Positions 8,877 through 19,287 are shown, numbered from the stretch's first letter. The stretch: DNA of 64,000 nucleotides from Acinetobacter junii CIP 64.5 (GCF_000368765.1 NZ_KB849659.1:51028-115027); one strand, 5' to 3'. Made by a program: numbers and translations. Notes: generated from the letters alone by a model not told the origin.

Positions 8877-9940
8877 AAGAACTAATGAAAATTGCATTTT
8901 TATTACCATCTTTAAAAAACTTAGGTCCTATTATTGTCGTGAAAGATATTATTGATGGTCTATTGAAGAATAAAAATGTATCTGTGACTGTTTTTTATTT
9001 TGATGATTTCAAAGAAGATATTTTGGATTTTAGTGTTAATTGTATAAAAATAAGTTTTTTTCATAAATTTGATTTTAATGGTTTTGACATTATACATACT
9101 CATGGAATAAGACCAGATTTATATACAAAAATACATAAATTTGATAGTTTTTTAATCTCAACCCAACATAATGTGATCTATGATGAGTACATCATTAATA
9201 ATTCTTTTTTGAAAACTAAAGCTATAGAATCTATTTGGAAATTTGCACTTACTAATAAGAATTTAGTCATATCGATAGGAGGTACAGCTAGTAATTACTA
9301 TCGTAAACTATTGCCTAATAATAAGGTTGTTAATGTGCCAAATGGTAGAACTATAGCTAATAATCAAGGCTATGGATGTTCTGAAGATGATGTTGCAAAA
9401 ATAAAGGTTTTAAAAGAAAGATATACTTGTATTGGAACTTGCACACGCGCAATTAAACTAAAAGGTCATGCTCAGATTATACAGGCTTTACCTAACTTAC
9501 CTGATTATTGTTTTGTCCTAATTGGTGATGGTGGATATATTGAATTTTTGAAAAAATTAGCTTTGGACTTAAAAGTAGATGCTAGATGTTTATTTTTGGG
9601 TTATCGTAAAAATGCTACTGAATATTTGAATTTATTTGATATATATGCTCAGACTTCTTACACTGAAAGTATATCCATTGCTTTACTTGAGGCAGCTGCT
9701 GCAAAGAAAGCTGTTGTTTGTTCGTTAATACCATCAAATACTGATGTCTTTCAAGAAAATGAAGTCGTTTTTTTTAATTTAGATGATATTGATAGTTTGA
9801 CTCAAGCTTTTTTAAAAGCGAGAATATACAGAGAAGTTTTAGAAACTAATATCTATAAAAAATATAAGGCTGAATATACATCTGAAGTTATGATTGAAAA
9901 ATATCACAATTTGTATAAGGGTTTGATGAATGAAATTTAG
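8873..9940 (+). CDS. Family 4 (GT-B) glycosyltransferase
   Basis: A 355-residue GT-B glycosyltransferase. The donor domain includes GTCTRAIKLKGHAQIIQAL, FVLIGDGGYIEFL and the E-x7-E region SYTESISIALLEAAAAKK. The N-terminal half carries DIIHTHGIRPDLY, a frequent GT4 acceptor-domain motif. The frame opens farther upstream at 8855, but the ATG at 8873 is preferred because it forms an ATGA overlap with the stop of the preceding gene. An ATG at 8885 (MKIAFLLPSL) is also plausible. The gene continues the capsule operon and overlaps the next gene by 11 nt. Substrate unknown. Confidence 0.9.
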   Translation: MKELMKIAFLLPSLKNLGPIIVVKDIIDGLLKNKNVSVTVFYFDDFKEDILDFSVNCIKISFFHKFDFNGFDIIHTHGIRPDLYTKIHKFDSFLISTQHNVIYDEYIINNSFLKTKAIESIWKFALTNKNLVISIGGTASNYYRKLLPNNKVVNVPNGRTIANNQGYGCSEDDVAKIKVLKERYTCIGTCTRAIKLKGHAQIIQALPNLPDYCFVLIGDGGYIEFLKKLALDLKVDARCLFLGYRKNATEYLNLFDIYAQTSYTESISIALLEAAAAKKAVVCSLIPSNTDVFQENEVVFFNLDDIDSLTQAFLKARIYREVLETNIYKKYKAEYTSEVMIEKYHNLYKGLMNEI

Positions 9941-10775
9941 CATACTGCTTTCTTTATACTATAAAGAATCTCCTGTTGCATTGAATCAATGTTTTTTAAG
10001 TATTTGGCAAGAACAAAGTATTCATCCTAATGAAATAATTTTGGTGTTAGATGGTGATATTGGCGTTAAATTACACCGAGTTATCGATAGTTGGAGGTTA
10101 AAAATAGGTGATATTTTAAAAGTAATCCCTTTATCCAAAAATATCGGATTAGGTCAAGCCTTAAATGAAGGGTTGAAGCATTGCACCAATGAGTGGGTTT
10201 TTCGAATGGATACAGACGATATCTGCAAACCTGATCGTTTTGAAAAACAAATATCTTTCATCAAAGAGAATCCTGATGTTGTATTATTTAGTGGTCAAAT
10301 ATTAGAGTTTGATAAAGACCCTCAAAAAGCTAATGTTTTGAAATCTGTGCCTATATTACATGAAGATATTGTTAAATTTGCACAAAAGAGAAGTCCTTTT
10401 AATCATATGGCTGTTGCTTATAAGAAATCTGTAATAGATAAAGTTGGTGGATATCAGCATCATTTATATATGGAAGACTATAATTTGTGGTTAAGAGTTA
10501 TTGGAGCTGGCTATAAAGTAGGTAATCATCCAAATGTATTATTATATGCACGAGTAGGTAATGGTATGCATGCTAGACGTAAAGGTTTGGAATATATAAA
10601 AAGCGAAAAGCAGTTACTAGATTTAAAGAAAAAACTAAAGTTACAGCCTATAATATATGCTAATGTACTTTTTTTAGGTAGATCAGCGTTACGTCTTCTG
10701 CCTGCGAATCTTTTAGGTAAAATATACAATACTTTTTTACGAAAGAAAGTTGAAAATAGAGTGGAATTAGAATGA
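9930..10775 (+). CDS. Family 2 glycosyltransferase (AmsE-like)
   Basis: A 281-residue GT-A enzyme. Motifs include FSILLSLYYKESPVAL at the N-terminus, IILVLDGDIG, NIGLGQALNEGL, and the metal-binding FRMDTDDICKPDRFEKQ. The pattern resembles the amylovoran-type AmsE glycosyltransferases found in many Acinetobacter K loci, often next to the initiating transferase and thought to act early on the lipid-linked sugar. It overlaps the previous gene by 11 nt and the next by 4 nt. Specificity is not determined. Confidence 0.9.
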   Translation: MKFSILLSLYYKESPVALNQCFLSIWQEQSIHPNEIILVLDGDIGVKLHRVIDSWRLKIGDILKVIPLSKNIGLGQALNEGLKHCTNEWVFRMDTDDICKPDRFEKQISFIKENPDVVLFSGQILEFDKDPQKANVLKSVPILHEDIVKFAQKRSPFNHMAVAYKKSVIDKVGGYQHHLYMEDYNLWLRVIGAGYKVGNHPNVLLYARVGNGMHARRKGLEYIKSEKQLLDLKKKLKLQPIIYANVLFLGRSALRLLPANLLGKIYNTFLRKKVENRVELE

Positions 10776-11374
10776 AACGTTTGGTAGATATTGTTATTGC
10801 ATTAATTGCTTTACTTTTGCTATCCCCGATTTTTCTATTAGTTGCATATAAAGTTCGTCAAAATCTAGGTTCCCCGATTTTCTTTTATCAGGAACGCCCA
10901 GGACGAAATGGAAAACTCTTTAAAATGATAAAATTTCGTTCTATGAAAGATGCTTTTGATGAGTATGGTAATCCATTACCCGATGAAAAGCGCATAACCC
11001 CATTTGGTCAAAAACTTCGCTCTACAACACTTGATGAAATGCCACAATTAATTAATGTGTTAAAAGGAGATATGAGTATAGTTGGTCCACGTCCTCAACT
11101 TGCTGAATTTTTAAATCATTACACTCCTGAACAAATGCGCCGACACGAAGTGAAACCTGGTATGACGGGTTTGGCTCAGGTGAGTGGTCGAAATAACTTG
11201 GATTGGGAAGAAAAGTTTAAGTTGGATATAAAATATGTAGAGTCACACAATATACTTTTAGATTTTAAAATTATGTTTAAAACAGTAGTTGTGATGATTA
11301 GAAAAGAGGGCATAAATGCTCCAGATCAAATTGTTGGTGCAAGTCGTTATTCAAGTGAAGCAGTCAAAAAGTAA
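10772..11374 (+). CDS. itr: Initiating sugar-1-phosphate transferase (Itr, small polyprenyl-phosphate hexose transferase)
   Basis: This 200-residue enzyme would start repeat-unit synthesis by transferring a sugar-1-phosphate to undecaprenyl phosphate. It is the short form of the family, with one N-terminal membrane helix (IVIALIALLLLSPIFLLVAY). Catalytic-domain motifs are FKMIKFRSM, LDEMPQLINVLKGDMS, VGPRPQ and KPGMTGLAQVSGRN. In Acinetobacter K loci the itr gene sits at exactly this junction between the variable genes and galU. The amino-acid differences that separate ItrA2, ItrA3 and ItrB types cannot be assigned safely by eye, so the first sugar is left open. Confidence 0.92.
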   Translation: MKRLVDIVIALIALLLLSPIFLLVAYKVRQNLGSPIFFYQERPGRNGKLFKMIKFRSMKDAFDEYGNPLPDEKRITPFGQKLRSTTLDEMPQLINVLKGDMSIVGPRPQLAEFLNHYTPEQMRRHEVKPGMTGLAQVSGRNNLDWEEKFKLDIKYVESHNILLDFKIMFKTVVVMIRKEGINAPDQIVGASRYSSEAVKK

Positions 11375-11406
11375 AAACAGATATTTAGTTTGGATATAGA
11401 GTTATT

Positions 11407-12282
11407 ATGATCAAAAAAGCAATTTTGCCTGTTGCAGGTTTAGGTACACGTTTCTTGCCAGCAAGTAAATCGATTCCTAAAGAAATGGTGACTGTTGTAG
11501 ATCGCCCTGCGATTGAGTATGTTGTTCGAGAGGCCGTTGATGCAGGTATTGAACAGATTATCTTAGTCACGCATTCATCTAAGGCATCTATTGAAAATTA
11601 TTTTGATCGAAATTTCGAGCTTGAAACGACGCTGGAACAAAAAAAGAAATTTGATTTATTGAAAGAAATTACCGATATATTACCTCAACATATCAGTGTT
11701 GTAAGTGTACGCCAGCCGCAACCATTAGGTCTGGGGCATGCTGTACTTTGTGCGAAAGACATTGTAGGTGACGAAGCGTTTGCAGTTTTGTTGCCTGATG
11801 TGTTGGTTAAAGACCATGCAGCTGAAAATGATTTATCGTTGATGATTCAGCGTTTTCAACAGTCTCAAGCAGCACAAATTATGGTTGAAGCAGTGCCTGA
11901 TCATTTAGTGGATCAGTATGGCATCGTAGATGTTGCACAATCACCGAATGAAGGTGAAAGCATTATCATGAACGGTATTGTAGAAAAACCCGCAGTAGGT
12001 ACAGCACCTTCAAATTTATCAGTTGTTGGGCGTTATATTTTGCCAGCTAAAATCATGCAATTATTGCAAGATACACCTAAGGGGGCTGGTAATGAAATAC
12101 AACTCACTGATGCAATTGCAAGCTTGCAACAACTTGAGGCTGTAGAGGCTTATCGAATGAAAGGTCAAACCTTTGATTGTGGCAGTAAGATTGGTTATCT
12201 TAAAGCAGTATTGCACTATGGTATTGAGCATCCAAAGCTAGGTGCTGATTTTAAGGGCTTAATTCGTGAGTTAGCCCTGTAA
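11407..12282 (+). CDS. galU: UTP-glucose-1-phosphate uridylyltransferase (GalU)
   Basis: Makes UDP-glucose from UTP and glucose-1-phosphate, the parent donor for Ugd and GalE. The 291-residue protein begins with the nucleotidyltransferase signature PVAGLGTRFLPASKSIPKEM and carries LPDVLVKD, VEKPAVGTAPSN and GNEIQLTDAI, all GalU hallmarks. It starts 32 nt after itr and is followed 16 nt later by ugd. It belongs to the conserved precursor module at the right side of Acinetobacter capsule loci. GC content rises from here compared with the variable genes. Confidence 0.97.
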   Translation: MIKKAILPVAGLGTRFLPASKSIPKEMVTVVDRPAIEYVVREAVDAGIEQIILVTHSSKASIENYFDRNFELETTLEQKKKFDLLKEITDILPQHISVVSVRQPQPLGLGHAVLCAKDIVGDEAFAVLLPDVLVKDHAAENDLSLMIQRFQQSQAAQIMVEAVPDHLVDQYGIVDVAQSPNEGESIIMNGIVEKPAVGTAPSNLSVVGRYILPAKIMQLLQDTPKGAGNEIQLTDAIASLQQLEAVEAYRMKGQTFDCGSKIGYLKAVLHYGIEHPKLGADFKGLIRELAL

Positions 12283-12298
12283 TTTAGGGTTAACGGTT

Positions 12299-13558
12299 AT
12301 GAAAATTGCAATATTTGGCAATACTTTATATGCGGGAGTAATGTCCGTACTTTTATCTGAATCTGGACATCAGGTTTTTTGGTGTTCAGATACTCAAAAC
12401 AATCAAAATAATTTGCAATATGCATTTCATGATGAGAATGTTAATCAACTATTAGAAAAACAATTAAAGAGTGGCTTTTTGAACTACGCAGCTCTTTCTG
12501 AGTTGCCATTAGATATAGATGGGTATTTTTTTAGTTTTAACCAAACCCAAGAAACTTTCGTTTTTCAGTTGCTTGGTAGGCTAAAGCAGCGAAATATTAT
12601 CCATCCAAAACTCATGATTAATGCATCTACTTTTGGTCTGCATGGTACTGAAAAAATGCAGAAAATACTTGCAGAGGATGATTGGGTATATTTACCTGAC
12701 ACAATCCAAGAAGGTAATGCTTTGCAGAGCTTAACCCAAGCTAAGCAATTGATCGTGGGCTGTTTGGATCATCGTGCTCAATGCAAGGTTAAAGAATTAT
12801 TAAGACCTTTTTTTCCTTTGGAACAGCAATTTTTGTTTATGCCCATCCTAGATGCCGAGTTTACTAAACTTAGCATCTCAGGCATGTTGGCGACCCGTAT
12901 TAGTTACATAAATGATTTGGCTGTAGTCGCTGAAAAACTTGGAATAGATATTGCCTCAGTACGTCAAGGCATGGCTGCAGACAATCGTATAGGCTCTGCT
13001 TATTTATCACCTGGAGCGGGGTTTGGTGGTGAAAACTTTTCCCATGATGTTTTGACATTGGCCAGTACTGTAGCAAATACAGGAGTTAAAAGTCAGTTAC
13101 TCGCACAAGTTTGGGATATTAATGAGCAGCAAAAAGAAATTCTGTTCCGTAAATTATGGAATTATTATCATGGTGATTTGCAAGGTAAAACAATAGCGAT
13201 ATGGGGGGCTTCCTTTAAGGAAAATACCTCCAGTATCCAACAATCACCGATCCATCACATGCTAAAAGCACTATGGGCACAAGGTGTTACAGTCCATTTG
13301 CATGATCCACAGGCTTTAGATGAAATTGAAATGATTTATGGGCAACGCTCAGATTTGATTCTCTGTCAAAATCAATATGAAGCTGTTCAGAATGCTCATG
13401 CCCTTTGCCTTTTAACGGCGTGGAAACAATACTGGAGCCCTGATTTTAAGCGATTGCAGCAGCAGATGGAGCATCCTTTGATTTTGGATGGGCGTAATAT
13501 CTATGACCCTCATTATGTGAAAGCACAAGGTTTTGCTTATGTAGGCGTGGGGCGTTAA
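12299..13558 (+). CDS. ugd: UDP-glucose 6-dehydrogenase-like protein (Ugd), non-canonical active-site motif
   Basis: Expected to oxidise UDP-glucose to UDP-glucuronate for the capsule, given its position between galU and gpi. The 419-residue protein has an N-terminal dinucleotide-binding segment ([20 protein letters not shown]), a central dimerisation region ([20 protein letters not shown]) and a C-terminal UDP-binding domain ([24 protein letters not shown]). In canonical UDP-glucose dehydrogenases the catalytic cysteine lies in GFGGSCFPKD. Here the equivalent stretch reads [10 protein letters not shown], with no cysteine. I recall the same form in other Acinetobacter K-locus Ugd proteins, so it looks lineage-specific rather than a random defect. 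The function is therefore likely but not guaranteed. Confidence 0.88.
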   Translation: MKIAIFGNTLYAGVMSVLLSESGHQVFWCSDTQNNQNNLQYAFHDENVNQLLEKQLKSGFLNYAALSELPLDIDGYFFSFNQTQETFVFQLLGRLKQRNIIHPKLMINASTFGLHGTEKMQKILAEDDWVYLPDTIQEGNALQSLTQAKQLIVGCLDHRAQCKVKELLRPFFPLEQQFLFMPILDAEFTKLSISGMLATRISYINDLAVVAEKLGIDIASVRQGMAADNRIGSAYLSPGAGFGGENFSHDVLTLASTVANTGVKSQLLAQVWDINEQQKEILFRKLWNYYHGDLQGKTIAIWGASFKENTSSIQQSPIHHMLKALWAQGVTVHLHDPQALDEIEMIYGQRSDLILCQNQYEAVQNAHALCLLTAWKQYWSPDFKRLQQQMEHPLILDGRNIYDPHYVKAQGFAYVGVGR

Positions 13559-13560
13559 TC

Positions 13561-15228
13561 ATGACTCAACCGAACCAATCGTTAACGCAGAAGTCGCCTG
13601 CAATCGAAAACTTATCTTCTTTAAAAAATCAATTGATTGATACTCATCTCAATACCTTATTTGCTGAAGATTCAAAGCGTTTTAATCATTTTTCAGTTGA
13701 ATATGATCAAATTGTTTTAGATTTTAGTAAACACCGTATCAATCAAAGCATAATAAATGGTTTAGTTAAATTAGCAGATGAGCGAAATTTAGGGCAATGG
13801 ATTCAGAAATTATTTTCAACAGAGTTGATTAACTATACGGAGCAAAGAGCAGCAATGCATTGGGCATTGCGGCTGCCAAAGGATTCTAGTTTTCAACCCG
13901 AAATTACTGAACAAGTACATGTGCAACTTGATCGCATGTATGCCTTAGTAGAAAAGATTCATAGCGGTCAATTTCGTGGCGCTACTGGTGAGGTAATTCA
14001 AGATGTCGTGAATATTGGTGTTGGCGGTTCAGATTTGGGTCCACTAATGGTGACTCACGCGCTGTCTGATTTTAAAGTGCCAACTGCAAAACCTTTAGCT
14101 GTCCACTTTGTCTCTACGATGGATGGTAGCCAGTTATCTGAGCTTTTGCATCAATTGCGACCTGAAACAACGCTATTTATTATTTCATCGAAGTCTTTTG
14201 GCACAATTGATACGCTTTCTAATGCACAAACCGTACGTCAATGGCTTGAAAAGGCGTTAGGTTACAATGACAAAATTCTCAAGAATCATTTTATTGGGGT
14301 TTCAACTAAACCTGAAAAAATGACGGAATGGGGAATAGCAGCTGATAAACAATTGTTACTGTGGGATTGGGTTGGTGGTCGTTATTCTCTATGGTCTTGT
14401 ATTGGGTTACCGATCGCATTAACGATCGGAATTCAGGGTTTTAAACAACTTCTAGCAGGGGCTCATGCGATAGATCAGCATTTCCAAACCACATCATTTG
14501 AACTGAATATCCCTGTTCTGATGGGTTTGTTAGGTGCGTGGAATAATAATTTTCTCGATATCCAAACACATGCTGTTTTGCCATATGATGGTCGGCTTAA
14601 ATATTTTGCTGCCTATTTACAACAGCTTGAAATGGAGTCTAATGGTAAATCCATTCAACGGGATGGAGAAAAGGTTAGCTTAGCTACTTGCCCAATTGTA
14701 TGGGGTGAAGTTGGACCCAATGCGCAGCACGCGTTCTATCAATTACTTCACCAAGGAACGCATAAAGTCAGTTGTGATTTTATCGCGCCTGTAAAACGTT
14801 ATAATTCAAATCAATTTACTTATGCTGAAAATGCGGATGCCTTGATAGAGCAGCATCATTTGGCATTATCGAATTGTTTAGCCCAATCACGTCTGTTGGC
14901 TTTTGGGAACCAAGCACTTTCTCAAGATGAGTTAAATGAATTACCAAGATATAAACAATATGAAGGTAATCAACCAAGTTCAACGATTTTGTTAAAAGAG
15001 CTTAATCCATATAGTTTAGGGATGTTGATAGCAATGTATGAGCATAAGGTGTTCGTACAATCCATCTTATGGAATATCAATCCTTTTGATCAATGGGGGG
15101 TTGAGAAGGGGAAGGAAATTGCTAATCAACTATTACCAATTTTAAATCATGAGATCGATGATATTTCAACATTTGATGCTTCAACGCAGGGTTTACTCCG
15201 AATAATACTAGGAAAGATGAATGGCTAA
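13561..15228 (+). CDS. gpi: Glucose-6-phosphate isomerase
   Basis: Interconverts glucose-6-phosphate and fructose-6-phosphate, linking central metabolism to nucleotide-sugar synthesis. The 555-residue length matches the family. Recognisable regions are [27 protein letters not shown] (the phosphate-binding SSK.F.T loop), [28 protein letters not shown] and the C-terminal [13 protein letters not shown] with the conserved lysine. It starts 2 nt after ugd and overlaps galE by 8 nt, so the module is one operon. Confidence 0.97.
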   Translation: MTQPNQSLTQKSPAIENLSSLKNQLIDTHLNTLFAEDSKRFNHFSVEYDQIVLDFSKHRINQSIINGLVKLADERNLGQWIQKLFSTELINYTEQRAAMHWALRLPKDSSFQPEITEQVHVQLDRMYALVEKIHSGQFRGATGEVIQDVVNIGVGGSDLGPLMVTHALSDFKVPTAKPLAVHFVSTMDGSQLSELLHQLRPETTLFIISSKSFGTIDTLSNAQTVRQWLEKALGYNDKILKNHFIGVSTKPEKMTEWGIAADKQLLLWDWVGGRYSLWSCIGLPIALTIGIQGFKQLLAGAHAIDQHFQTTSFELNIPVLMGLLGAWNNNFLDIQTHAVLPYDGRLKYFAAYLQQLEMESNGKSIQRDGEKVSLATCPIVWGEVGPNAQHAFYQLLHQGTHKVSCDFIAPVKRYNSNQFTYAENADALIEQHHLALSNCLAQSRLLAFGNQALSQDELNELPRYKQYEGNQPSSTILLKELNPYSLGMLIAMYEHKVFVQSILWNINPFDQWGVEKGKEIANQLLPILNHEIDDISTFDASTQGLLRIILGKMNG

Positions 15229-16237
15229 AATATTAGTAACAGGTGGAGCAGGCTATATTGGTTCACACACTTGTGTAGAGTTACTGAATGCGGGTCACGA
15301 TGTTATTGTTTTTGATAATTTGTCGAATAGCTCTGAAGAATCTCTAAGACGTGTGCAAAAGTTGGCGAATAGATCTTTAGTTTTTGTTCAAGGTGACATT
15401 CGTGATGCAAATGCTTTAGATCAGCTTTTTAAAAGTCATGAGATTGAGGCGGTGATTCATTTTGCAGGTTTGAAAGCCGTTGGGGAAAGTCAGGAAAAAC
15501 CATTAATTTATTTTGACAATAATATTGCAGGTAGTATTCAGCTTGTTAAAGCTATGGAAAAAGCAGGTATATTTACTCTTGTATTTAGTTCATCAGCAAC
15601 AGTTTATGATGAGATCAATATATCCCCTTTGAATGAGAATATGCCTACAGGTATACCTAGCAATAATTACGGCTATACGAAGCTCATAGTTGAGCAATTA
15701 TTACAAAAATTATCCTTAGCTAATCCGAAGTGGTCAATCGCATTACTTCGTTATTTTAATCCTGTTGGTGCACATAAAAGTGGTCAAATTGGCGAAGACC
15801 CACAAGGTATTCCAAATAATTTAATGCCGTACGTCACTCAGGTTGCTGTAGGGCGTCGTGAAAAGTTATCAATTTATGGTAATGATTATGATACGGTAGA
15901 TGGTACTGGTGTTCGAGATTATATCCATGTGGTGGACTTGGCGAATGCCCATCTATGCGCTCTAAATAATCGCCTGTCTAAACATGGCTGTCGTGTTTGG
16001 AATATTGGAACAGGAAATGGTTGTTCTGTTTTAGAAGTTAAAGATACTTTTGAAAAAGTAAATGGTGTGTCAGTTGCTTATGAGTTTACACCACGGCGTT
16101 CGGGTGATGTTGCAATATCATTTGCTGATAATACACGGGCAATTACGGAGCTTGGTTGGCAACCGCAATATACTTTGGAAGATATGCTCGCTGATAGTTG
16201 GCACTGGCAAAAGAAAAATCCAAATGGATATCAATAA
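15221..16237 (+). CDS. galE: UDP-glucose/UDP-GlcNAc 4-epimerase (GalE, K-locus Gne1)
   Basis: An NAD-dependent extended SDR enzyme that supplies UDP-galactose or UDP-GalNAc. The 338 residues show the Rossmann motif [10 protein letters not shown] (7-16), the DNLSNSS loop, the Ser-bearing SSSATVYD segment and the catalytic Y-x3-K as YGYTK. The [10 protein letters not shown] and RRSGDV motifs bind the UDP-sugar. The gene is called gne1 in Acinetobacter K-locus nomenclature; selectivity between Glc and GlcNAc forms cannot be read from sequence. Its start lies inside the end of gpi (8-nt overlap), and it is the last plus-strand gene before convergent pgm. Confidence 0.94.
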   Translation: MAKILVTGGAGYIGSHTCVELLNAGHDVIVFDNLSNSSEESLRRVQKLANRSLVFVQGDIRDANALDQLFKSHEIEAVIHFAGLKAVGESQEKPLIYFDNNIAGSIQLVKAMEKAGIFTLVFSSSATVYDEINISPLNENMPTGIPSNNYGYTKLIVEQLLQKLSLANPKWSIALLRYFNPVGAHKSGQIGEDPQGIPNNLMPYVTQVAVGRREKLSIYGNDYDTVDGTGVRDYIHVVDLANAHLCALNNRLSKHGCRVWNIGTGNGCSVLEVKDTFEKVNGVSVAYEFTPRRSGDVAISFADNTRAITELGWQPQYTLEDMLADSWHWQKKNPNGYQ

Positions 16238-16249
16238 TTATCGTTTTGT

Positions 16250-16280
16250 AGAAACAGGGAGCAATAGCTCCCTATTTCTT
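16250..16280. terminator. Bidirectional terminator between galE and pgm
   Basis: Inverted repeat AGGGAGC (16256-16262) / GCTCCCT (16267-16273), extended by AGAAA (16250-16254) and TTTCT (16275-16279). It sits in the 53-bp gap between the two convergent genes. Confidence 0.75.
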
Positions 16281-16290
16281 AACTCTTCGC

Positions 16291-17661
16291 TTATCCTTGA
16301 ATCAAATCTGTCAATTCATCCACATAATTTTGCATAGGTTGCGGATTTTTATCAGCACGACTTTCAATGTTTAAGCGCAGTAATGGTTCTGTATTCGATG
16401 CGCGGACATTCAAACGCCAGGCACCAAAATCAAGGCTAACACCATCAGTACGGTCTACTAATGGATTTTGGTCTGCATAATGATCAAAGATCTTTTGAAC
16501 TGTCGCTTGAGTATCTGCCACTTTAAAATTGATTTCGCCGCTACAAGGGAATTTGGCAATCATATTTTCCACGAGTGTCGAGAGTGATTGTTCTGTTTCT
16601 GAGAGTAGAGCAATGGTGAGTAACCAAGGAATCATACCGCTATCACAATAAGCAAAGTCACGGAAATAATGATGTGCACTCATTTCCCCACCGTAAACAG
16701 CATTATGTTCACGCATCACATCTTTAATAAAAGCATGTCCAGATTTTGATTGAACTGCGATCCCTTGGTATTGCTCTACGATATCAAAGGTATTCCAAAC
16801 TAGGCGTGGATCATGCACAATTTTTTCGCCAGATTGTTTGATTAAGAATGCTTGTGCCAATAAACCAACGATGTAGTAGCCTTCGATGAATTGACCTTTC
16901 TCATCGAATAGGAAGCAACGGTCAAAGTCACCATCCCATGCGATACCCATATCTGCATGGTGCGCAAGCACAGCATCACGGGTACTGTCACGGTTTTCAA
17001 TTAAGATCGGATTCGGAATTCCATTAGGGAAAGTTCCATCGGCTTCATGATGAATTTTAATAAATTCAACAGGAATATTCAGTTGTTGGAATTTCTGCTC
17101 AATTGCATCAATGACATGGCCTGCTGCACCATTACCTGCATTTACCACCAGTTTGAGTGGTTTAATTTTCTGAGGATCGATGTAGGTTAATAGGTGATCA
17201 ACAAACTCTGGCAAAATATTATAGTTTTCAGTTGTACCTTTTTGCTCAACTTCGGTAAAAGTACCTGATTCAGCGAGTGCTTGGATGTCTTTTAATCCCG
17301 TATCAGCACTGATTGGGCGTGCATTTTCACGTACCAATTTCATGCCGTTATAATCCATTGGATTATGGCTCGCCGTAACTTCAATGCCACCTTGGACATC
17401 AAGATGGAAAGCGCCGAAATAAACTTCTTCAGTACCCGTCATGCCTAAATCTAGAACATTGACACCTGCATCATTGAGACCACGAATGGTTGCTTGCTTT
17501 AAGCCTTCACTGCTCTGACGGATGTCACAACCAATCACCACTTTTTTAGGTTGATAGATTTGTCCGTATGCACGACCAATTTTATAGGCGATTTCTTCGT
17601 TCAGTTCGGTACCTAATTTTCCGCGAATATCATACGCTTTGAAGCAAGTCAGTTGAGTCAT
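16291..17661 (-). CDS. pgm: Phosphomannomutase/phosphoglucomutase
   Basis: Converts glucose-6-P to glucose-1-P (or mannose-6-P to mannose-1-P) for nucleotide-sugar synthesis; it is the right-end marker of Acinetobacter K loci. The four alpha-D-phosphohexomutase domains are evident from [15 protein letters not shown] (active-site Ser), the metal-binding [12 protein letters not shown], the sugar-binding [13 protein letters not shown] and the phosphate-binding [12 protein letters not shown]. The frame opens at 17691, but the ATG at 17661 ([14 protein letters not shown]) gives 456 residues, the usual family form. Neither ATG has a convincing ribosome-binding site. It converges on galE. Confidence 0.95.
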   Translation of the reverse strand: MTQLTCFKAYDIRGKLGTELNEEIAYKIGRAYGQIYQPKKVVIGCDIRQSSEGLKQATIRGLNDAGVNVLDLGMTGTEEVYFGAFHLDVQGGIEVTASHNPMDYNGMKLVRENARPISADTGLKDIQALAESGTFTEVEQKGTTENYNILPEFVDHLLTYIDPQKIKPLKLVVNAGNGAAGHVIDAIEQKFQQLNIPVEFIKIHHEADGTFPNGIPNPILIENRDSTRDAVLAHHADMGIAWDGDFDRCFLFDEKGQFIEGYYIVGLLAQAFLIKQSGEKIVHDPRLVWNTFDIVEQYQGIAVQSKSGHAFIKDVMREHNAVYGGEMSAHHYFRDFAYCDSGMIPWLLTIALLSETEQSLSTLVENMIAKFPCSGEINFKVADTQATVQKIFDHYADQNPLVDRTDGVSLDFGAWRLNVRASNTEPLLRLNIESRADKNPQPMQNYVDELTDLIQG

Positions 17662-17826
17662 TTTGAAAAGTGCTGTTTGTTGTTTATTCATGTGTTACAG
17701 TATACAAAGACTGAGTTAGATTGAACATTGAATGATACAGATTTAATCATTTAGCACATTTATTCTTGGCTCTAGTTGTCGGATAAATTTTAGTTTTAAT
17801 GACGCTGGTTTTGTAAAAATAAAAAA

Positions 17827-17848
17827 GGTTGTTTCACGTGAAACAACC
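17827..17848. promoter_or_regulatory. parS: parS site (ParB/Spo0J-binding palindrome)
   Basis: A perfect 22-bp palindrome whose core at 17830-17845 is TGTTTCACGTGAAACA, the consensus chromosomal parS sequence. In bacteria with ParABS, ParB-CTP loads at such sites, which cluster around the origin. The palindrome lies in the 255-bp gap between pgm and tyrB. It is flanked by A-rich and T-rich runs, so it might also work as a terminator hairpin for tyrB. No other copy with this core was noticed in the window. Confidence 0.88.
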
Positions 17849-17865
17849 ATTTTTGATCCATAAAG

Positions 17866-17915
17866 TCTCCCTTTTAAAAGGGAGATGAGGAGCGAATATA
17901 GCTCCGCAAGGGGAT
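17866..17915. repeat. Dispersed palindromic repeat, copy A
   Basis: Two consecutive hairpins: an 18-bp perfect palindrome at 17867-17884 (CTCCCTTTTAAAAGGGAG), then GGAGC (17889-17893) / GCTCC (17901-17905), followed by GCAAGGGGAT. The same arrangement, with the shared words TGAGGAGCG and TAGCTCCGCAAG, recurs at 21160-21240. It abuts the stop codon of tyrB. Confidence 0.75.
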
Positions 17916-17916
17916 G

Positions 17917-19122
17917 TTAAGCTGATTTTGCTAACACTTCAGCCATTGCTTTTGCAACTTTATAAATATTATTCATATTTAAACCTGCAACGCAGATACG
18001 ACCACTACGAACAAGGTAAATTGCATATTCTTCACGTAAGGTGTCGACTTGCTCGCCTGTCAAACCTGTGTAGCTGAACATACCTTTTTGGTTTACAAGG
18101 TAGCTAAAGTCACGCTCAGGAAGTGCTTTCGTCAACTCATCTTTTAAGATACTACGCATTTTGATAATACGTTCGCGCATCTCTTTAACTTCGTTTTGCC
18201 ATTGTTGATTAAGATCAGCATCATTTAATACTTGATCAACCAACCATGCACCCGTTGTTGGTGGGCTAGAATAGATACGACGGACCGTTGCTTTTAACTG
18301 ACCGAATGTGCATTTTGCTGCTTCAGCATCGTCACATACGAAAGTTAAACCACCAACACGCTCACCATAAAGTGAGAAGATTTTAGAGAACGAGTTGCTT
18401 ACGATGAAGTTCAGACCAGCTTGGTCTAAAGCACGAATCGCATAAGCATCTTGTTCCATGCTATCGCCAAAGCCTTGGTAAGCAATATCAAGGAATGGAA
18501 TCAAGTTACGCTCTTTTAATGCTGCAATGACTTGATCCCACTGTGCTGGATTTAGATCCGCACCTGTCGGGTTATGGCAGCAAGGGTGTAACAATACGAT
18601 GCTTTGCTCTGGCAAAGTTTTTAATGTCGATAACATACCATCAAAATCAACACCACGAGTTTCTGCATCGAAGTAAGGATAGTAGTTGCTCTTGATGCCA
18701 GCACCGTTGAAGATCGCAACATGGTTATCCCACGTTGGTTGGCTCACCCACACTTCTGAATTTGGGAAATAAGTTTTTAAGAAATCTGCACCAACTTTTA
18801 ATGCACCTGAACCACCCAATGTTTGGATGGTAGCAACACGACCTTGTTGAATTGCAGGGCTATTTGCACCAAACAATAACGCTTGAATCGCATCACGGTA
18901 AGGTTTAAAACCTTCCATTGGTAGATAAAGTTTGGTTTGAGTATTTTTAGGTGCAATACGTTTTTGAGCTTCGATAATAGTTTCGAGCTGTGGAACGATA
19001 CTGTCTTCGTTGTAGTACAAACCAATACTTAAATTAACCTTTTCAGCGCGTGGATCAGCGTTGAACTGTTCCATTAAAGAGAGAATTGGGTCGCCTGCAT
19101 AAGGTGGGATATGTTGAAACAT
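17917..19122 (-). CDS. tyrB: Aromatic amino acid / aspartate-family aminotransferase
   Basis: A PLP-dependent class I aminotransferase (TyrB/AspC group) transferring amino groups between aromatic or dicarboxylic amino acids and 2-oxoglutarate. The 401 residues include [29 protein letters not shown], and the PLP-lysine region [18 protein letters not shown]. The frame extends to 19200, but the ATG at 19122 ([12 protein letters not shown]) is chosen because AAAGGACA precedes it by 7 nt and it matches the family N-terminus. It diverges from the GntR regulator. A palindrome like those at the regulator's promoter lies about 165 bp upstream, beside a minus-strand TATAAT, suggesting shared control. 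Confidence 0.93.
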   Translation of the reverse strand: MFQHIPPYAGDPILSLMEQFNADPRAEKVNLSIGLYYNEDSIVPQLETIIEAQKRIAPKNTQTKLYLPMEGFKPYRDAIQALLFGANSPAIQQGRVATIQTLGGSGALKVGADFLKTYFPNSEVWVSQPTWDNHVAIFNGAGIKSNYYPYFDAETRGVDFDGMLSTLKTLPEQSIVLLHPCCHNPTGADLNPAQWDQVIAALKERNLIPFLDIAYQGFGDSMEQDAYAIRALDQAGLNFIVSNSFSKIFSLYGERVGGLTFVCDDAEAAKCTFGQLKATVRRIYSSPPTTGAWLVDQVLNDADLNQQWQNEVKEMRERIIKMRSILKDELTKALPERDFSYLVNQKGMFSYTGLTGEQVDTLREEYAIYLVRSGRICVAGLNMNNIYKVAKAMAEVLAKSA

Positions 19123-19287
19123 TAACAATGTCCTTTTATTCAACAAGGTGCATGGATGTGTCTTGCGGAGCATGACTCCAGATGCCCAATAATGTACCAA
19201 TAAAGCGCCTATGAAGCACGCTGTTATTTACATTTCTGGTGCAGTATTTACTTACAAAAATTCGTAGAAAATCGATCGATTATAAGG

